A stretch of DNA of 64,000 bases from Bacillota bacterium. GTDB lineage: Bacteria; Bacillota; Clostridia; Acetivibrionales; DSM-1351. The DNA is taken from assembly GCA_023443515.1 (NCBI GenBank), contig JAEZUC010000111.1, forward strand, positions 1 to 64,000. Reading direction: 5' to 3'. The notes beneath the pieces are model-generated. The model was not told the DNA's origin. It searched no databases and saw only the letters and a program-made list of their open reading frames with translations. This document shows positions 1-7,542 of the stretch, piece after piece (position 1 is the stretch's first letter; the number at the start of each line of letters is the position of its first letter). The position numbers were made by a program, and so were the translations under genes.

Positions 1-761
1 CGCTGAGTGATTTATATACATATATGTCCTTTGTCAGTAACAAAAGGGATAATACTGCCCATGCGCGTGCAAGAAAGGTTGCAAGTCTTAAATCTTTTTT
101 CAACTACCTCTCGACAAAAGCAAAGCTTCTGGATATAAACCCTACTATAGAACTGGAATCTCCAAAGATTTTAAAAAGACTCCCCAGATATCTAAATTTT
201 GATGAGAGTAAAAAGCTTTTGACCTCTGTAAACGAAGCAGATCATGAATATTCAGTGAGAGACTATACAATAATTACTATTTTTCTAAATTGTGGAATAC
301 GTCTTTCGGAACTGGTTGGAATTAACCTGCACAATATAAAGGATAATACTCTGACAGTATTCGGAAAAGGTGGCAAAGAACGCAGCATACCTTTGAATAA
401 AGCATGTCTTCAGGCTATTGAAGACTATATAAAGGTACGTCCCGTAAATGGCCTGAAAGACAAGAGTGCCTTGTTTATAAGTCGCAGAAACCAGAGAATC
501 AGCAAGGAATCCGTACAGAAAATAGTTAAAAGATACATAAAAGAAGCCGGCCTTGACCCCCAGCGTTATTCTACACACAAGCTGAGACATACTGCCGCAA
601 CCCTGATGTACAAATACGGGAACGTTGATATCAGGGCTTTGCAGGAGATACTCGGTCATGAAAGTATTTCCACTACCGAGATATATACTCATTTGGATCA
701 GCAGCAGTTAAAGGAAGCTGTAAATAAGCATCCTCTTTCAGATTTTAGTTTGAAAAAGTAA
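1..761 (+). CDS. Tyrosine recombinase (XerC/XerD-like), 5' end outside the window
   Basis: Site-specific DNA recombinase of the phage-integrase/Xer family. The catalytic set is visible: Arg in GIRLSEL, Lys in GKGGKER, the HKLRH box, and LGHESISTTEIYTH with the second His and nucleophile Tyr. An ATG lies at 24, but the same frame stays open to the window edge and reads LSDLYTY, which fits the N-terminal SAM-like DNA-binding domain. The visible 245 residues are short of the usual 290-330, so the gene probably begins upstream. It could be a housekeeping Xer protein or an element integrase; nothing here decides. A hairpin terminator follows the stop. Confidence 0.9.
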   Translation, partial: LSDLYTYMSFVSNKRDNTAHARARKVASLKSFFNYLSTKAKLLDINPTIELESPKILKRLPRYLNFDESKKLLTSVNEADHEYSVRDYTIITIFLNCGIRLSELVGINLHNIKDNTLTVFGKGGKERSIPLNKACLQAIEDYIKVRPVNGLKDKSALFISRRNQRISKESVQKIVKRYIKEAGLDPQRYSTHKLRHTAATLMYKYGNVDIRALQEILGHESISTTEIYTHLDQQQLKEAVNKHPLSDFSLKK

Positions 762-780
762 TTTTGTCAAAGTATACGTA

Positions 781-815
781 AACCACCATTCAGTTGCCTG
801 AACGGTGGTTTTGCT
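781..815. terminator. Rho-independent terminator, probably bidirectional
   Basis: AACCACCATTCAG and CTGAACGGTGGTT form a 13-bp stem with one mismatch and a 4-nt loop, followed by a T-rich stretch. It lies between the recombinase and the convergent gene ending at 847. Confidence 0.75.
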
Positions 816-846
816 TAGCGTTATTCCTTTAAATTATATATCATGC

Positions 847-1716
847 TTATTTGTAGTAGTATATATCAATATTGTTTGAATCAAAGTATACTAATTCTTT
901 ATCAGGATACACCTTTATAGCTTGCATAATACCAGGAATCAACACGCCATCCTTTTCCATATAATTTTCATATTTAGCTTTCCAACCTATAGGCGTCATA
1001 ATTCCATTTATCTCTTCAACCTGTCGTTCATCACTTTCAAAGCTCAATAGTCTTCCTTGCTCATCAAAGGTAAATATCCCTACCCCACTCACTCCATTAT
1101 AGGAGATCTTTGCCTTTACATGGGTAGGATCAATTTCTTCGTATGTAACATAGTCCGATAATAAAATGCAGGGATTTATACATGCCCCTTCTGCTAACCA
1201 TGATATCAAACCCGCCTTGTACATTTGTTCATTGTGGACATCAAATATTTCGATAGCTTTTCCAACCATTCCCTTCATTCCACCAACCTTGTTATCAGAG
1301 CAATAATCAATACCATCAAATGGAACGCCAAACATACTAGATTTGCAAAATGCACTCCTAAACGGTTTATCACAAAGCAACCATAAGTTATATTCCATAT
1401 CAAGTATAGTTCCTTTATTACTGTCAAAGACAAACTTTGTATCGTGAAACACTACATTTACTGCATTATTTTTCTTACTTCCAACCAACCCTATATATTT
1501 ACAATGCCTTCTAAATGCTTCGGGTAAACGGTCTATTTCCTCTTGTGTGCAAATTGCTTCATTTGGCTCAATTTTACAAATTCGGCTTTTCATATCCTTG
1601 TCAAAGGAACTTTTAAATGGGGAAAATGGTATATTCCAATAAATTATAACAATTCCTATTATTACTAAAACAGCTCCGATAAAAATCATAATCTTATTTC
1701 TCCTTTGTAATTTCAT
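847..1716 (-). CDS. Membrane-anchored protein, DUF6544-like
   Basis: 289-aa protein with one N-terminal membrane segment (about residues 9-27) and a soluble, mostly beta-rich domain predicted outside. The order of motifs (an LPEAFRRHCKYIG stretch, a central WLAEGACINPC stretch, and a C-terminal GWKAKYENY stretch) resembles the DUF6544/DUF6920 family, whose function I do not know. Several cysteines are present. Its start overlaps the end of the upstream membrane-protein gene by 23 bp, so it is the last gene of a three-gene set headed by a MarR regulator. Confidence 0.6.
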   Translation of the reverse strand: MKLQRRNKIMIFIGAVLVIIGIVIIYWNIPFSPFKSSFDKDMKSRICKIEPNEAICTQEEIDRLPEAFRRHCKYIGLVGSKKNNAVNVVFHDTKFVFDSNKGTILDMEYNLWLLCDKPFRSAFCKSSMFGVPFDGIDYCSDNKVGGMKGMVGKAIEIFDVHNEQMYKAGLISWLAEGACINPCILLSDYVTYEEIDPTHVKAKISYNGVSGVGIFTFDEQGRLLSFESDERQVEEINGIMTPIGWKAKYENYMEKDGVLIPGIMQAIKVYPDKELVYFDSNNIDIYYYK

Positions 1717-2563
1717 TTGATAACTCCTTATACATTTTTATATTAAAGAATAATGCAAAGCCACCTAATAAGACAAATGACAGGGACTTTGAAACCAATA
1801 CCGGCATTTGAATTTCAACCCCTGAAACAACCTGTAATACAGTTTGTGGAATCATCATTATTCCAACTACAATGCATGCCTTGAGAAGAATTGCTAACAA
1901 CATGGTCCCCAAACTTTGTTTCTTTACCAGCAAATGCAAGCAAACAAAGCACAACGGACCTATGATTCCCATATCTAATACATATGTAATTTCCGTTGTA
2001 TATACCTCTATGAGCGATAATGTCCCTCCATGAAGTAATGTGGGAATTATATCTGGTAACCATGCAGCAAAAAGTGCTATTCCACTTAATATCAAAAATA
2101 CTATTAACCCTTTTGTAACTTGAATTGTTTGGCTCCATTTAATTTTTTTTATATGCATGAACATTCCAAAAATAGAGCAGGAAAATAAAACAACATATGC
2201 TAAAAATAATCTGTTATATGTAACGCCAAATACAATACTTGCTGCATAATATAACGCTACCGAATATACAGAAATCATTTTTAATTCGGCTAGTGAATCA
2301 TTACTTTTTCGATATTGAATATATGTATATATAAACATTGGTACTAATACAAAAAGTATACAAAAATCTGTTCCAATTGATATAGGTGCCTTAAAATAGC
2401 TATCAAAAGCATATATCCCATATCCATATATGGATACTGATTGACCATATTGATTGAGAAAACTATAGGCATGAGAAAAATCTATAGACATGATACCGGG
2501 AATCGCAGTAACACATAACAACAGTAATGTAACCACTGCCAACAAATCTTTTCTTTTTGTCAT
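1694..2563 (-). CDS. Polytopic membrane protein of unknown function
   Basis: 289-aa protein with about eight hydrophobic segments spread along its length and no soluble domain. I recognise no transporter signature. It overlaps the upstream MarR gene by 4 bp (ATGA type) and the downstream DUF6544-like gene by 23 bp, so the three are probably translated from one message. The context suggests an envelope function controlled by the MarR protein, which is inference. Confidence 0.6.
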   Translation of the reverse strand: MTKRKDLLAVVTLLLLCVTAIPGIMSIDFSHAYSFLNQYGQSVSIYGYGIYAFDSYFKAPISIGTDFCILFVLVPMFIYTYIQYRKSNDSLAELKMISVYSVALYYAASIVFGVTYNRLFLAYVVLFSCSIFGMFMHIKKIKWSQTIQVTKGLIVFLILSGIALFAAWLPDIIPTLLHGGTLSLIEVYTTEITYVLDMGIIGPLCFVCLHLLVKKQSLGTMLLAILLKACIVVGIMMIPQTVLQVVSGVEIQMPVLVSKSLSFVLLGGFALFFNIKMYKELSNEITKEK

Positions 2564-3003
2564 TCTATAATACCTCCAATATTGTGATCCATTTTTATCA
2601 AAGTATTTAAGGTAATCATTAAATCTTCTCTAGAAATGTTTTTAAAAAGTTTTGACATAAAAATTATCGTTTTTGCAGAGTTGGAATCTGTCAATTTTTC
2701 TAATTTTCCGGTAGATACAAGCAATAATTTACGTTTATCCTTGCTGTCCTGTACAATTTTCAAGAACTCTTTTTTCTGTAAATTCTCTGCCATCCTTTTT
2801 ACATTTTGATAAGAACAACCAATAAGCTCAGCCATTTCTTTTAACGTTGGTGGATTTTCAAACATTCCAAGTGAAATCATCAAAAAATGTTGTCTCATTG
2901 TAATATCTGTAAATTCTTTGTCTCCAATCGTTTGAATTCTATTGCATAAAGAAAATAGAGTCCCATAAATCGCATATTCTTCACTTATATTTGGTAATTT
3001 CAT
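2560..3003 (-). CDS. MarR-family transcriptional regulator
   Basis: 147-aa winged-helix DNA-binding protein. The recognition segment LKEMAELIGCSYQNVKRMAENL and the wing (DSKDKRKLLLVSTGK) match the MarR layout, with flanking helices for dimerisation. MarR proteins usually repress their own operon and release DNA on ligand binding. It is the first gene of an operon with two membrane proteins. A palindrome just upstream (3037-3048) is a plausible operator. Confidence 0.8.
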   Translation of the reverse strand: MKLPNISEEYAIYGTLFSLCNRIQTIGDKEFTDITMRQHFLMISLGMFENPPTLKEMAELIGCSYQNVKRMAENLQKKEFLKIVQDSKDKRKLLLVSTGKLEKLTDSNSAKTIIFMSKLFKNISREDLMITLNTLIKMDHNIGGIIE

Positions 3004-3036
3004 TATTTTTCTCCATGAGTATAATGCATTTAATAT

Positions 3037-3048
3037 ATAACATGTTAT
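3037..3048. promoter_or_regulatory. Candidate MarR operator palindrome
   Basis: ATAACATGTTAT is a perfect 12-bp palindrome about 35 bp upstream of the MarR start, where an autoregulatory operator would sit. The site is visible; its function is inferred. Confidence 0.4.
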
Positions 3049-3147
3049 GTATTATGTCAATATTAAAGAATTTATTATGAGCAAAGGATAACATAATTCT
3101 TTAGTGCTGCATAAGTTATATATTATAAAATAAATGTTGTTGGGGTA

Positions 3148-3651
3148 ATGAATATGGCTACTTTTGGATTTTTTTCAGGTGCTGTTACAGCAATAAGTAA
3201 TTTCTGGACAGGGGCAGAAGCGCCTTCCGGGTGTTATAAACTGATGTCGGTACAAAATATGGATGGAAACATGGTGAACTTTGTAATAACGCCCACGACC
3301 TACTTTGTAGATCATGTAATGGTGAACATAGGAGATTCAGTAACCGGGTTTTACGATGCAAATGCTCCTGCCCCACTGATTTACCCTCCGCAATATCGCG
3401 CTGTAGTAATGGCAAAGGTTTCAGGAAATCAAAATGTTAAGGTTGATTTTTTTAACAATCAGTTGGTTAGTAGTGATGGTACACTAAAACTTAATATCAG
3501 TCCCCTTACTCAAATAATTCAAGAAAACGGGCAGGCTTTTACCGGAAACCCGGCAAACAAGAATTTGGTAGTCATTTATAGAACAGTCAAAATAGGTAAC
3601 CCTTACCAAACTGTACCCTATAAAATTATTGTTTTATGCACACTTATGTAG
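3148..3651 (+). CDS. Conserved hypothetical protein
   Basis: 167-aa protein of unknown function, rich in beta-prone segments (VQNMDGNMVNFVITPTTYF, YRAVVMAKVSG), with no clear signal peptide and no recognised domain. A GGGG ribosome site precedes ATG 3148 and better fits the in-frame ATG at 3154. It stands alone on the plus strand, convergent with the decayed protease fragment that ends next to it. Confidence 0.55.
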   Translation: MNMATFGFFSGAVTAISNFWTGAEAPSGCYKLMSVQNMDGNMVNFVITPTTYFVDHVMVNIGDSVTGFYDANAPAPLIYPPQYRAVVMAKVSGNQNVKVDFFNNQLVSSDGTLKLNISPLTQIIQENGQAFTGNPANKNLVVIYRTVKIGNPYQTVPYKIIVLCTLM

Positions 3652-3801
3652 AATAAAGATGGCCTTCCTTACCTCATAATCCCTAAAGTCGGTACTTCCA
3701 AGGCTTAAGTTCACAAGCTTTATATAATTGTCCGCACACCATAGCAGAGCTGTTACCAGTTGATCCCTTAACCCTCGACCCTTATCATGATATTTTTTCA
3801 T
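3637..3801 (-). pseudogene. Fragment of an S8 (subtilisin-like) peptidase
   Basis: The minus strand encodes about 50 residues starting with MKKYHDKGRG and containing LVTALLWCADNYIKLVNLSLGS, the helix-strand segment that in subtilases lies between the catalytic His and the Asn/Ser region. The Asp and His regions upstream and the Asn and Ser regions downstream are absent, so this is an internal scrap of a protease. It lies directly after the acyl-carrier-like gene of the CcpM peptide locus and may be the ruin of the processing protease of that locus (inference). Confidence 0.6.
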
Positions 3802-4075
3802 GACCGGTAAACACATTGTTTGAATCTAATTCACACTGAATCATCTGTGCAATATTTGTTAAGCTGCTGAATTTGCCACTAAAAATATGTTCTTGAGGAA
3901 TTCTAATCCCAAATTCCTTTTCGATATCAAAATATAGGTATACTAAATCACCTGCACTCAATCTCAGCTTATTCCCTAGCAGGTGTTCATCTTGTATATC
4001 CTTCCAGCAATCGGACAAATCCATATTAAATCTTTCTTTAATTATCATTACCAACTTTTCTATATTTTCATCCAT
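3785..4075 (-). CDS. Acyl-carrier-related peptide maturation protein (TIGR04069-like)
   Basis: 96-aa helical protein resembling an acyl carrier protein. The stretch LSAGDLVYLYFDIEKEFGIRI aligns with the carrier helix II motif DSLDVVELVxxLEEEFGI. At the phosphopantetheine position the usual DSL appears replaced by SAG, so the attachment Ser is missing or displaced by one residue. Such proteins accompany clostridial CLI_3235/CcpM Cys-rich peptide systems (family TIGR04069, from memory). Last intact gene of the locus, 15 bp after the TIGR04066-like gene. A role as a scaffold rather than an acyl carrier is inference. Confidence 0.7.
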   Translation of the reverse strand: MDENIEKLVMIIKERFNMDLSDCWKDIQDEHLLGNKLRLSAGDLVYLYFDIEKEFGIRIPQEHIFSGKFSSLTNIAQMIQCELDSNNVFTGHEKIS

Positions 4076-4090
4076 ACTTATCTTCCCCCC

Positions 4091-5218
4091 TTAAATACAC
4101 TCAGTTTCCCCGTATTCAGTAAGCTTATTAATTAAGCAATTTGTGATACAATCAGCACCTTCTCTATTCAATACATTGAAAAGTGGAGTATCAAGCTGTT
4201 CATAATCCTTCAACTTTTCATCAATGAACTTTGAATTAAGTGAAGTATAAACCATCTTATTACTATTTTTTGAGTCTCCCCAATCAAACATGATATTGGC
4301 CATGTTGTAGCAATCTACTTTACAACCAAGCCTATATCTAACAGCCTCGGCTGTTCTACTAAAATATTCCGGATAATATTTTGCATAATAACAGCTAAAA
4401 ATACTTGTATCAGGCGTTACAGCTTGTGATACTTCATATGCGAGAATACCGAATCTATTCGGTAACATGTTATTGAATGGCATAATTCCACCAGGAACTC
4501 CTACAATGATTACATCGGGGCACTCGTCTTTTTCCAACTTCTTAATGAAATGATTAAACAGTACAATCTTATTTGTTTCGGATATTGTAGGACTGTACAT
4601 GAACCTTGGAAAGGAGTGAAAGCCTAACAACTCACAGTATCCTCTTGTACCTACCTGGGTTATTTTATATCCCATTTTCAGAATATTCTCTCTCAGTGCG
4701 AGCTGAATTTCAAACTTATTTGCCCTTTCACCAATTCCTATGACAAAAATTACAGGTGTTTCAATATCATATATAAACTCATTTTCAACCCCAATTCCTT
4801 GAAAAGCTTCCTGCACATCGAGGTAACTATAATACTTAAAATTTACATTATGGGCTTTACACTCTTTTGAAATCGTGTTGTATATATCATTTTTCAAGGG
4901 GAAAGTGAATATTATATCCTTACCGGCCTCTACAGCTTTCATGACCTTAGGCATTATATATTTTTCGAACTCCAATTGGATACGCGATTCGCTGAACAGG
5001 ACAATATCACATTTGTCTATACTGTTGTCAAAGTCGCTGGTGATATTGATGCCTAAATGACAGCCGTTGTCAGCTTCACCTGCATCCTTACTCGTTAGCC
5101 CCCATCCACGTAGTGATACTAGCCCTACGACCTCATATTCCTTTAATAGCTTCCTATGTCTTAGGACAGGGCCAAATTCCTCATCATATGGATATATAAT
5201 CATTTTTTTCTTATTCAT
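4091..5218 (-). CDS. Peptide maturation system protein, TIGR04066-like
   Basis: 375-aa cytoplasmic protein without membrane segments. The N-terminal part starts with a strand-rich segment (KKMIIYPYDEEFGP) and the C-terminal half carries a nucleotide-fold-like stretch (DVIIVGVPGGIMPFNN) followed by a Cys/Tyr-rich end. By content and position, between the CcpM radical SAM gene and the ACP-like gene, it matches the TIGR04066 family that co-occurs with CLI_3235-type precursors. Its biochemical role is not known to me. It starts one base after the maturase stop, so translation is probably coupled. Confidence 0.72.
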   Translation of the reverse strand: MNKKKMIIYPYDEEFGPVLRHRKLLKEYEVVGLVSLRGWGLTSKDAGEADNGCHLGINITSDFDNSIDKCDIVLFSESRIQLEFEKYIMPKVMKAVEAGKDIIFTFPLKNDIYNTISKECKAHNVNFKYYSYLDVQEAFQGIGVENEFIYDIETPVIFVIGIGERANKFEIQLALRENILKMGYKITQVGTRGYCELLGFHSFPRFMYSPTISETNKIVLFNHFIKKLEKDECPDVIIVGVPGGIMPFNNMLPNRFGILAYEVSQAVTPDTSIFSCYYAKYYPEYFSRTAEAVRYRLGCKVDCYNMANIMFDWGDSKNSNKMVYTSLNSKFIDEKLKDYEQLDTPLFNVLNREGADCITNCLINKLTEYGETECI

Positions 5219-5219
5219 C

Positions 5220-6665
5220 TTATCCCTCCATCAAAATATATCCGGAATCATTTTCAAAACTGTGTCCGAATTCATTAAGCGTACAATAGTCTTTAAGGTT
5301 TTGCTCTTGTGATGCCCTGACAGCATTGCAATTTGAAAGCTTCATAGTGGGAGATAATTCCTTTGTATCATCCGCCTGTGCTGCACATAAAGTACAAAAC
5401 CTGAAAGCCCAACAATCCCGACAGCTTTTTTCGGTTATCTTTCCGACATTCAGGAGATTACGAACTTTATCAATATTGAATCCGGTATCTATATGTCCGA
5501 TTCTCATCACTTCAGAATTTTCGGATACTCTCTCACAAGGGTATAGATTTCCGTTTACATCCACAAACAGTCTTTGTGCACCGGGAACACAAGGGCCTCC
5601 ATGGTGCGCTTTTTCGGGTAACTCTTTTGTGCGTTCTCTTTCTTTTACTATTTTTATTTTTAACATGTCATAGTCCCTAGTCACCAATTTTGACACATAT
5701 TTCTCATCAAGCCTATTGACTTTATTTAGGTATAACTTAAATAATTCATATTTTAAATTAATTTCATATTCCTCAGATGATTTGATTTCAACCTTTGCAT
5801 AATTCGTTGATATGCCACTTATATTTATCGTAGAATCTTTAATAATATCATAAGTAGTAAAAAATTCGTTTACACAATTAAAGTTGTTATTTCTATCCAA
5901 AACAATATTAAATATAATTTTTTTAAAGTACTCCGGGTAATTTTCCCTAAAAAACTCCAGATTTTTGCTTATACTTTCAAATGTACCGCAACCACTGGCT
6001 GCAAACTTTCTATTCTTATCATTAATCTCTTTGGGTCCGTCAAGGCTGATGGTAATGCTTGCATCATGCAGTTCAAAAAAATCTATAATTTCTTTGGTAA
6101 ATACAGTACCATTCGTCGTAAAGCTAAATGTAACTTTTTTACCTTCAGAAATTTCTTTTGCATAATGAATACATTTTTTTATGAGTGCAAATTCCAAAAG
6201 AGGCTCTCCACCATAAAATGCTATATTTACACTATCTACATCTCTTGAGTTATCTATCAAAAAGTCAATGCTTTTTTTGGCCGTTTCAAGATTCATTCGA
6301 ACGTTGGCATGTCCTCTATTTAAATAATTACCTGAGTAAGCACAATACTCACACCGCAAATTACATTGCTGTGTAACCTGTAAAATAACCATTTTCAATT
6401 TATTAGACAAATGGTATTCCAGTATATCGTTAGTAGGATGAGAAACCTCTCTAATTCTTTTTGATGATAAAAATCCCTTTTCTTTTATCTTTTTTACTGC
6501 ATTTATGATATCGTTATTTTCATTGTTAGCACAGTCTCTTTGACCGACTTGCAAAAAGTCAAAGAGTGGTTTTTGCGTCTTTATTATTGCGTTTGTATTA
6601 ACATCATATATATAATATCCCCCTGGAGTCTTAAAAAGGTGAATAAATGGCTTATCCTTCTCCAT
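5220..6665 (-). CDS. ccpM: Cys-rich peptide radical SAM maturase (CcpM family)
   Basis: Radical SAM enzyme of 481 aa predicted to modify the Cys-rich precursor peptides encoded just upstream. The cluster motif is CNLRCEYC (about residues 101-108), followed by YGGEPLLE and SLDGP. A C-terminal SPASM-type region has many cysteines (GPC, LYPC, CRDCWAFRFCTLC, a late NC) for auxiliary iron-sulphur clusters. The start at 6665 is chosen because GGGGG lies 7 nt upstream of that ATG; an upstream ATG at 6698 lacks such a site. In the family the likely product is a thioether-linked peptide; the chemistry here is inferred. Confidence 0.85.
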   Translation of the reverse strand: MEKDKPFIHLFKTPGGYYIYDVNTNAIIKTQKPLFDFLQVGQRDCANNENNDIINAVKKIKEKGFLSSKRIREVSHPTNDILEYHLSNKLKMVILQVTQQCNLRCEYCAYSGNYLNRGHANVRMNLETAKKSIDFLIDNSRDVDSVNIAFYGGEPLLEFALIKKCIHYAKEISEGKKVTFSFTTNGTVFTKEIIDFFELHDASITISLDGPKEINDKNRKFAASGCGTFESISKNLEFFRENYPEYFKKIIFNIVLDRNNNFNCVNEFFTTYDIIKDSTINISGISTNYAKVEIKSSEEYEINLKYELFKLYLNKVNRLDEKYVSKLVTRDYDMLKIKIVKERERTKELPEKAHHGGPCVPGAQRLFVDVNGNLYPCERVSENSEVMRIGHIDTGFNIDKVRNLLNVGKITEKSCRDCWAFRFCTLCAAQADDTKELSPTMKLSNCNAVRASQEQNLKDYCTLNEFGHSFENDSGYILMEG

Positions 6666-6742
6666 AGCGATACCCCCTTTTTTTATGTGTTTTACCACAA
6701 ATTTAATTTTACTTAGTAATACATAATTACTGGATTAATGGG

Positions 6743-6780
6743 TGATATAACCAGAATATTGGTCTATTCTGGTTATATCA
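6743..6780. repeat. Perfect hairpin between precursor gene and maturase gene
   Basis: TGATATAACCAGAAT and ATTCTGGTTATATCA form a perfect 15-bp stem around an 8-nt loop, just after the 57-aa precursor stop. It lacks a clear T-run. It could stop part of the transcription or protect the precursor message 3' end, giving more precursor than enzyme (inference). A decayed copy lies at 7093-7130. Confidence 0.7.
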
Positions 6781-6792
6781 TGACAGTATTTC

Positions 6793-6966
6793 CTATTTAG
6801 AATATCCACTGTAGTACGTATTATTATATATACCAGTACTTGCATAATATGTTGCCGGCGTCGAAGCTCCACCACACCCGCTGTCACAATCACAGGAACA
6901 TATACAAATATTATAGGCCTCAACTGTTTCTTTAGTTGGGTTTATGCTTTTTCCAAGTTTCTTCAT
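6793..6966 (-). CDS. CLI_3235-type Cys-rich RiPP precursor, copy 1 (57 aa)
   Basis: Translation of this stretch gives a 57-aa peptide starting MKKLGKSINPTKETVEAYN, a leader typical of CLI_3235 (TIGR04065) precursors. The core has five cysteines in the order CxCxCxCxxxC, then a Gly/Ser/Thr stretch and a Tyr/Asn-rich tail with YYASTGIYN. GGAGGAGGTG precedes the ATG. There is no double-Gly cleavage site. The second copy lies 330 bp upstream, and the maturase follows. The peptide is the substrate of the CcpM enzyme by family knowledge; the mature product is unknown. Confidence 0.88.
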   Translation of the reverse strand: MKKLGKSINPTKETVEAYNICICSCDCDSGCGGASTPATYYASTGIYNNTYYSGYSK

Positions 6967-7092
6967 TCCTTCACCTCCTCCCCAAACTTCACCATTATAG
7001 AAGCTCGCGAGTTCTTCTATTGCATGGCTTTATCTATTTTAATCCCAATAAAATTTCACTTAGTTATATCATAATTACTGGTAGAGTTATGG

Positions 7093-7130
7093 GCAATATA
7101 ACCAGAATATTGGTTTATCCAGGTTATGCC
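7093..7130. repeat. Degenerate copy of the inter-gene hairpin
   Basis: GGCAATATAACCAGAAT and ATCCAGGTTATGCC form an imperfect stem at the same place downstream of precursor copy 2 as the perfect hairpin downstream of copy 1. Confidence 0.5.
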
Positions 7131-7143
7131 ATGATAGTATTTC

Positions 7144-7296
7144 CTAATTGTTGAGCGTAGCATTATATATACCAGTACTTGCATAATATTCTGCCGTACC
7201 ACTGCTACCACAGCCGCTGGTACAACCACAGCCACATGAAGCATAGGCCTCAACTGTTTCTTTAGTTAGGTTTATGTTTTTTCCAAGTTTCTTCAT
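7144..7296 (-). CDS. CLI_3235-type Cys-rich RiPP precursor, copy 2 (50 aa)
   Basis: 50-aa peptide with a leader nearly identical to copy 1 (MKKLGKNINLTKETVEAYA). The core has four cysteines in the order CxCxCxxxC followed by GSSGTAE and the same YYASTGIYN segment. The ribosome site GGAGGAGGTG is identical to that of copy 1. Conserved leader and tail with a variable Cys core suggest two related peptides matured by the same enzyme. First precursor after the ABC exporter gene in transcription order. Confidence 0.88.
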   Translation of the reverse strand: MKKLGKNINLTKETVEAYASCGCGCTSGCGSSGTAEYYASTGIYNATLNN

Positions 7297-7542
7297 TCTT
7301 TCACCTCCTCCCCAAACTTCACCATTATAGAAGCTCGCGAATTCTTCTATTGCATGGCTTTATCTATTTGAATCCCAACTCCTCGAGGTTTTAAAGTCAG
7401 GGATCAAACGCAAACTAGACTTAAATAGACTTATTATTTTTAAAAGTGTCATTAGCTTCCATTATCTTTATATATAAGCAAGTATTCTAGAGTCGACGCT
7501 GTTTATTCCACTGTCAATTATCTTCCTGCATATTTCTCCTAT

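Larger units (their letters stand above)
6708..7384. repeat. Tandem duplication carrying the two precursor genes
   Basis: Two direct repeat units of about 330-345 bp, near 6708-7054 and 7056-7384, include the upstream leader region, ribosome site, precursor gene and downstream hairpin. The stretch covering the 5' untranslated region (6967-7045 and 7297-7375) is almost identical, while the Cys core and the hairpin have drifted. Confidence 0.8.

Noticed and set aside
3785..4075. Assignment as a genuine fatty-acid acyl carrier protein
   Set aside because: The DSL serine is absent and it lies in a RiPP locus.
6735..6923. 62-codon minus-strand ORF (MRPIIFVYV...)
   Set aside because: It overlaps the real precursor in another frame, has no ribosome site and no known leader; the in-frame Cys-rich peptide is the better reading.
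7056..7253. 65-codon minus-strand ORF (MRPMLHVAV...)
   Set aside because: Same reason; it overlaps precursor copy 2 out of frame.
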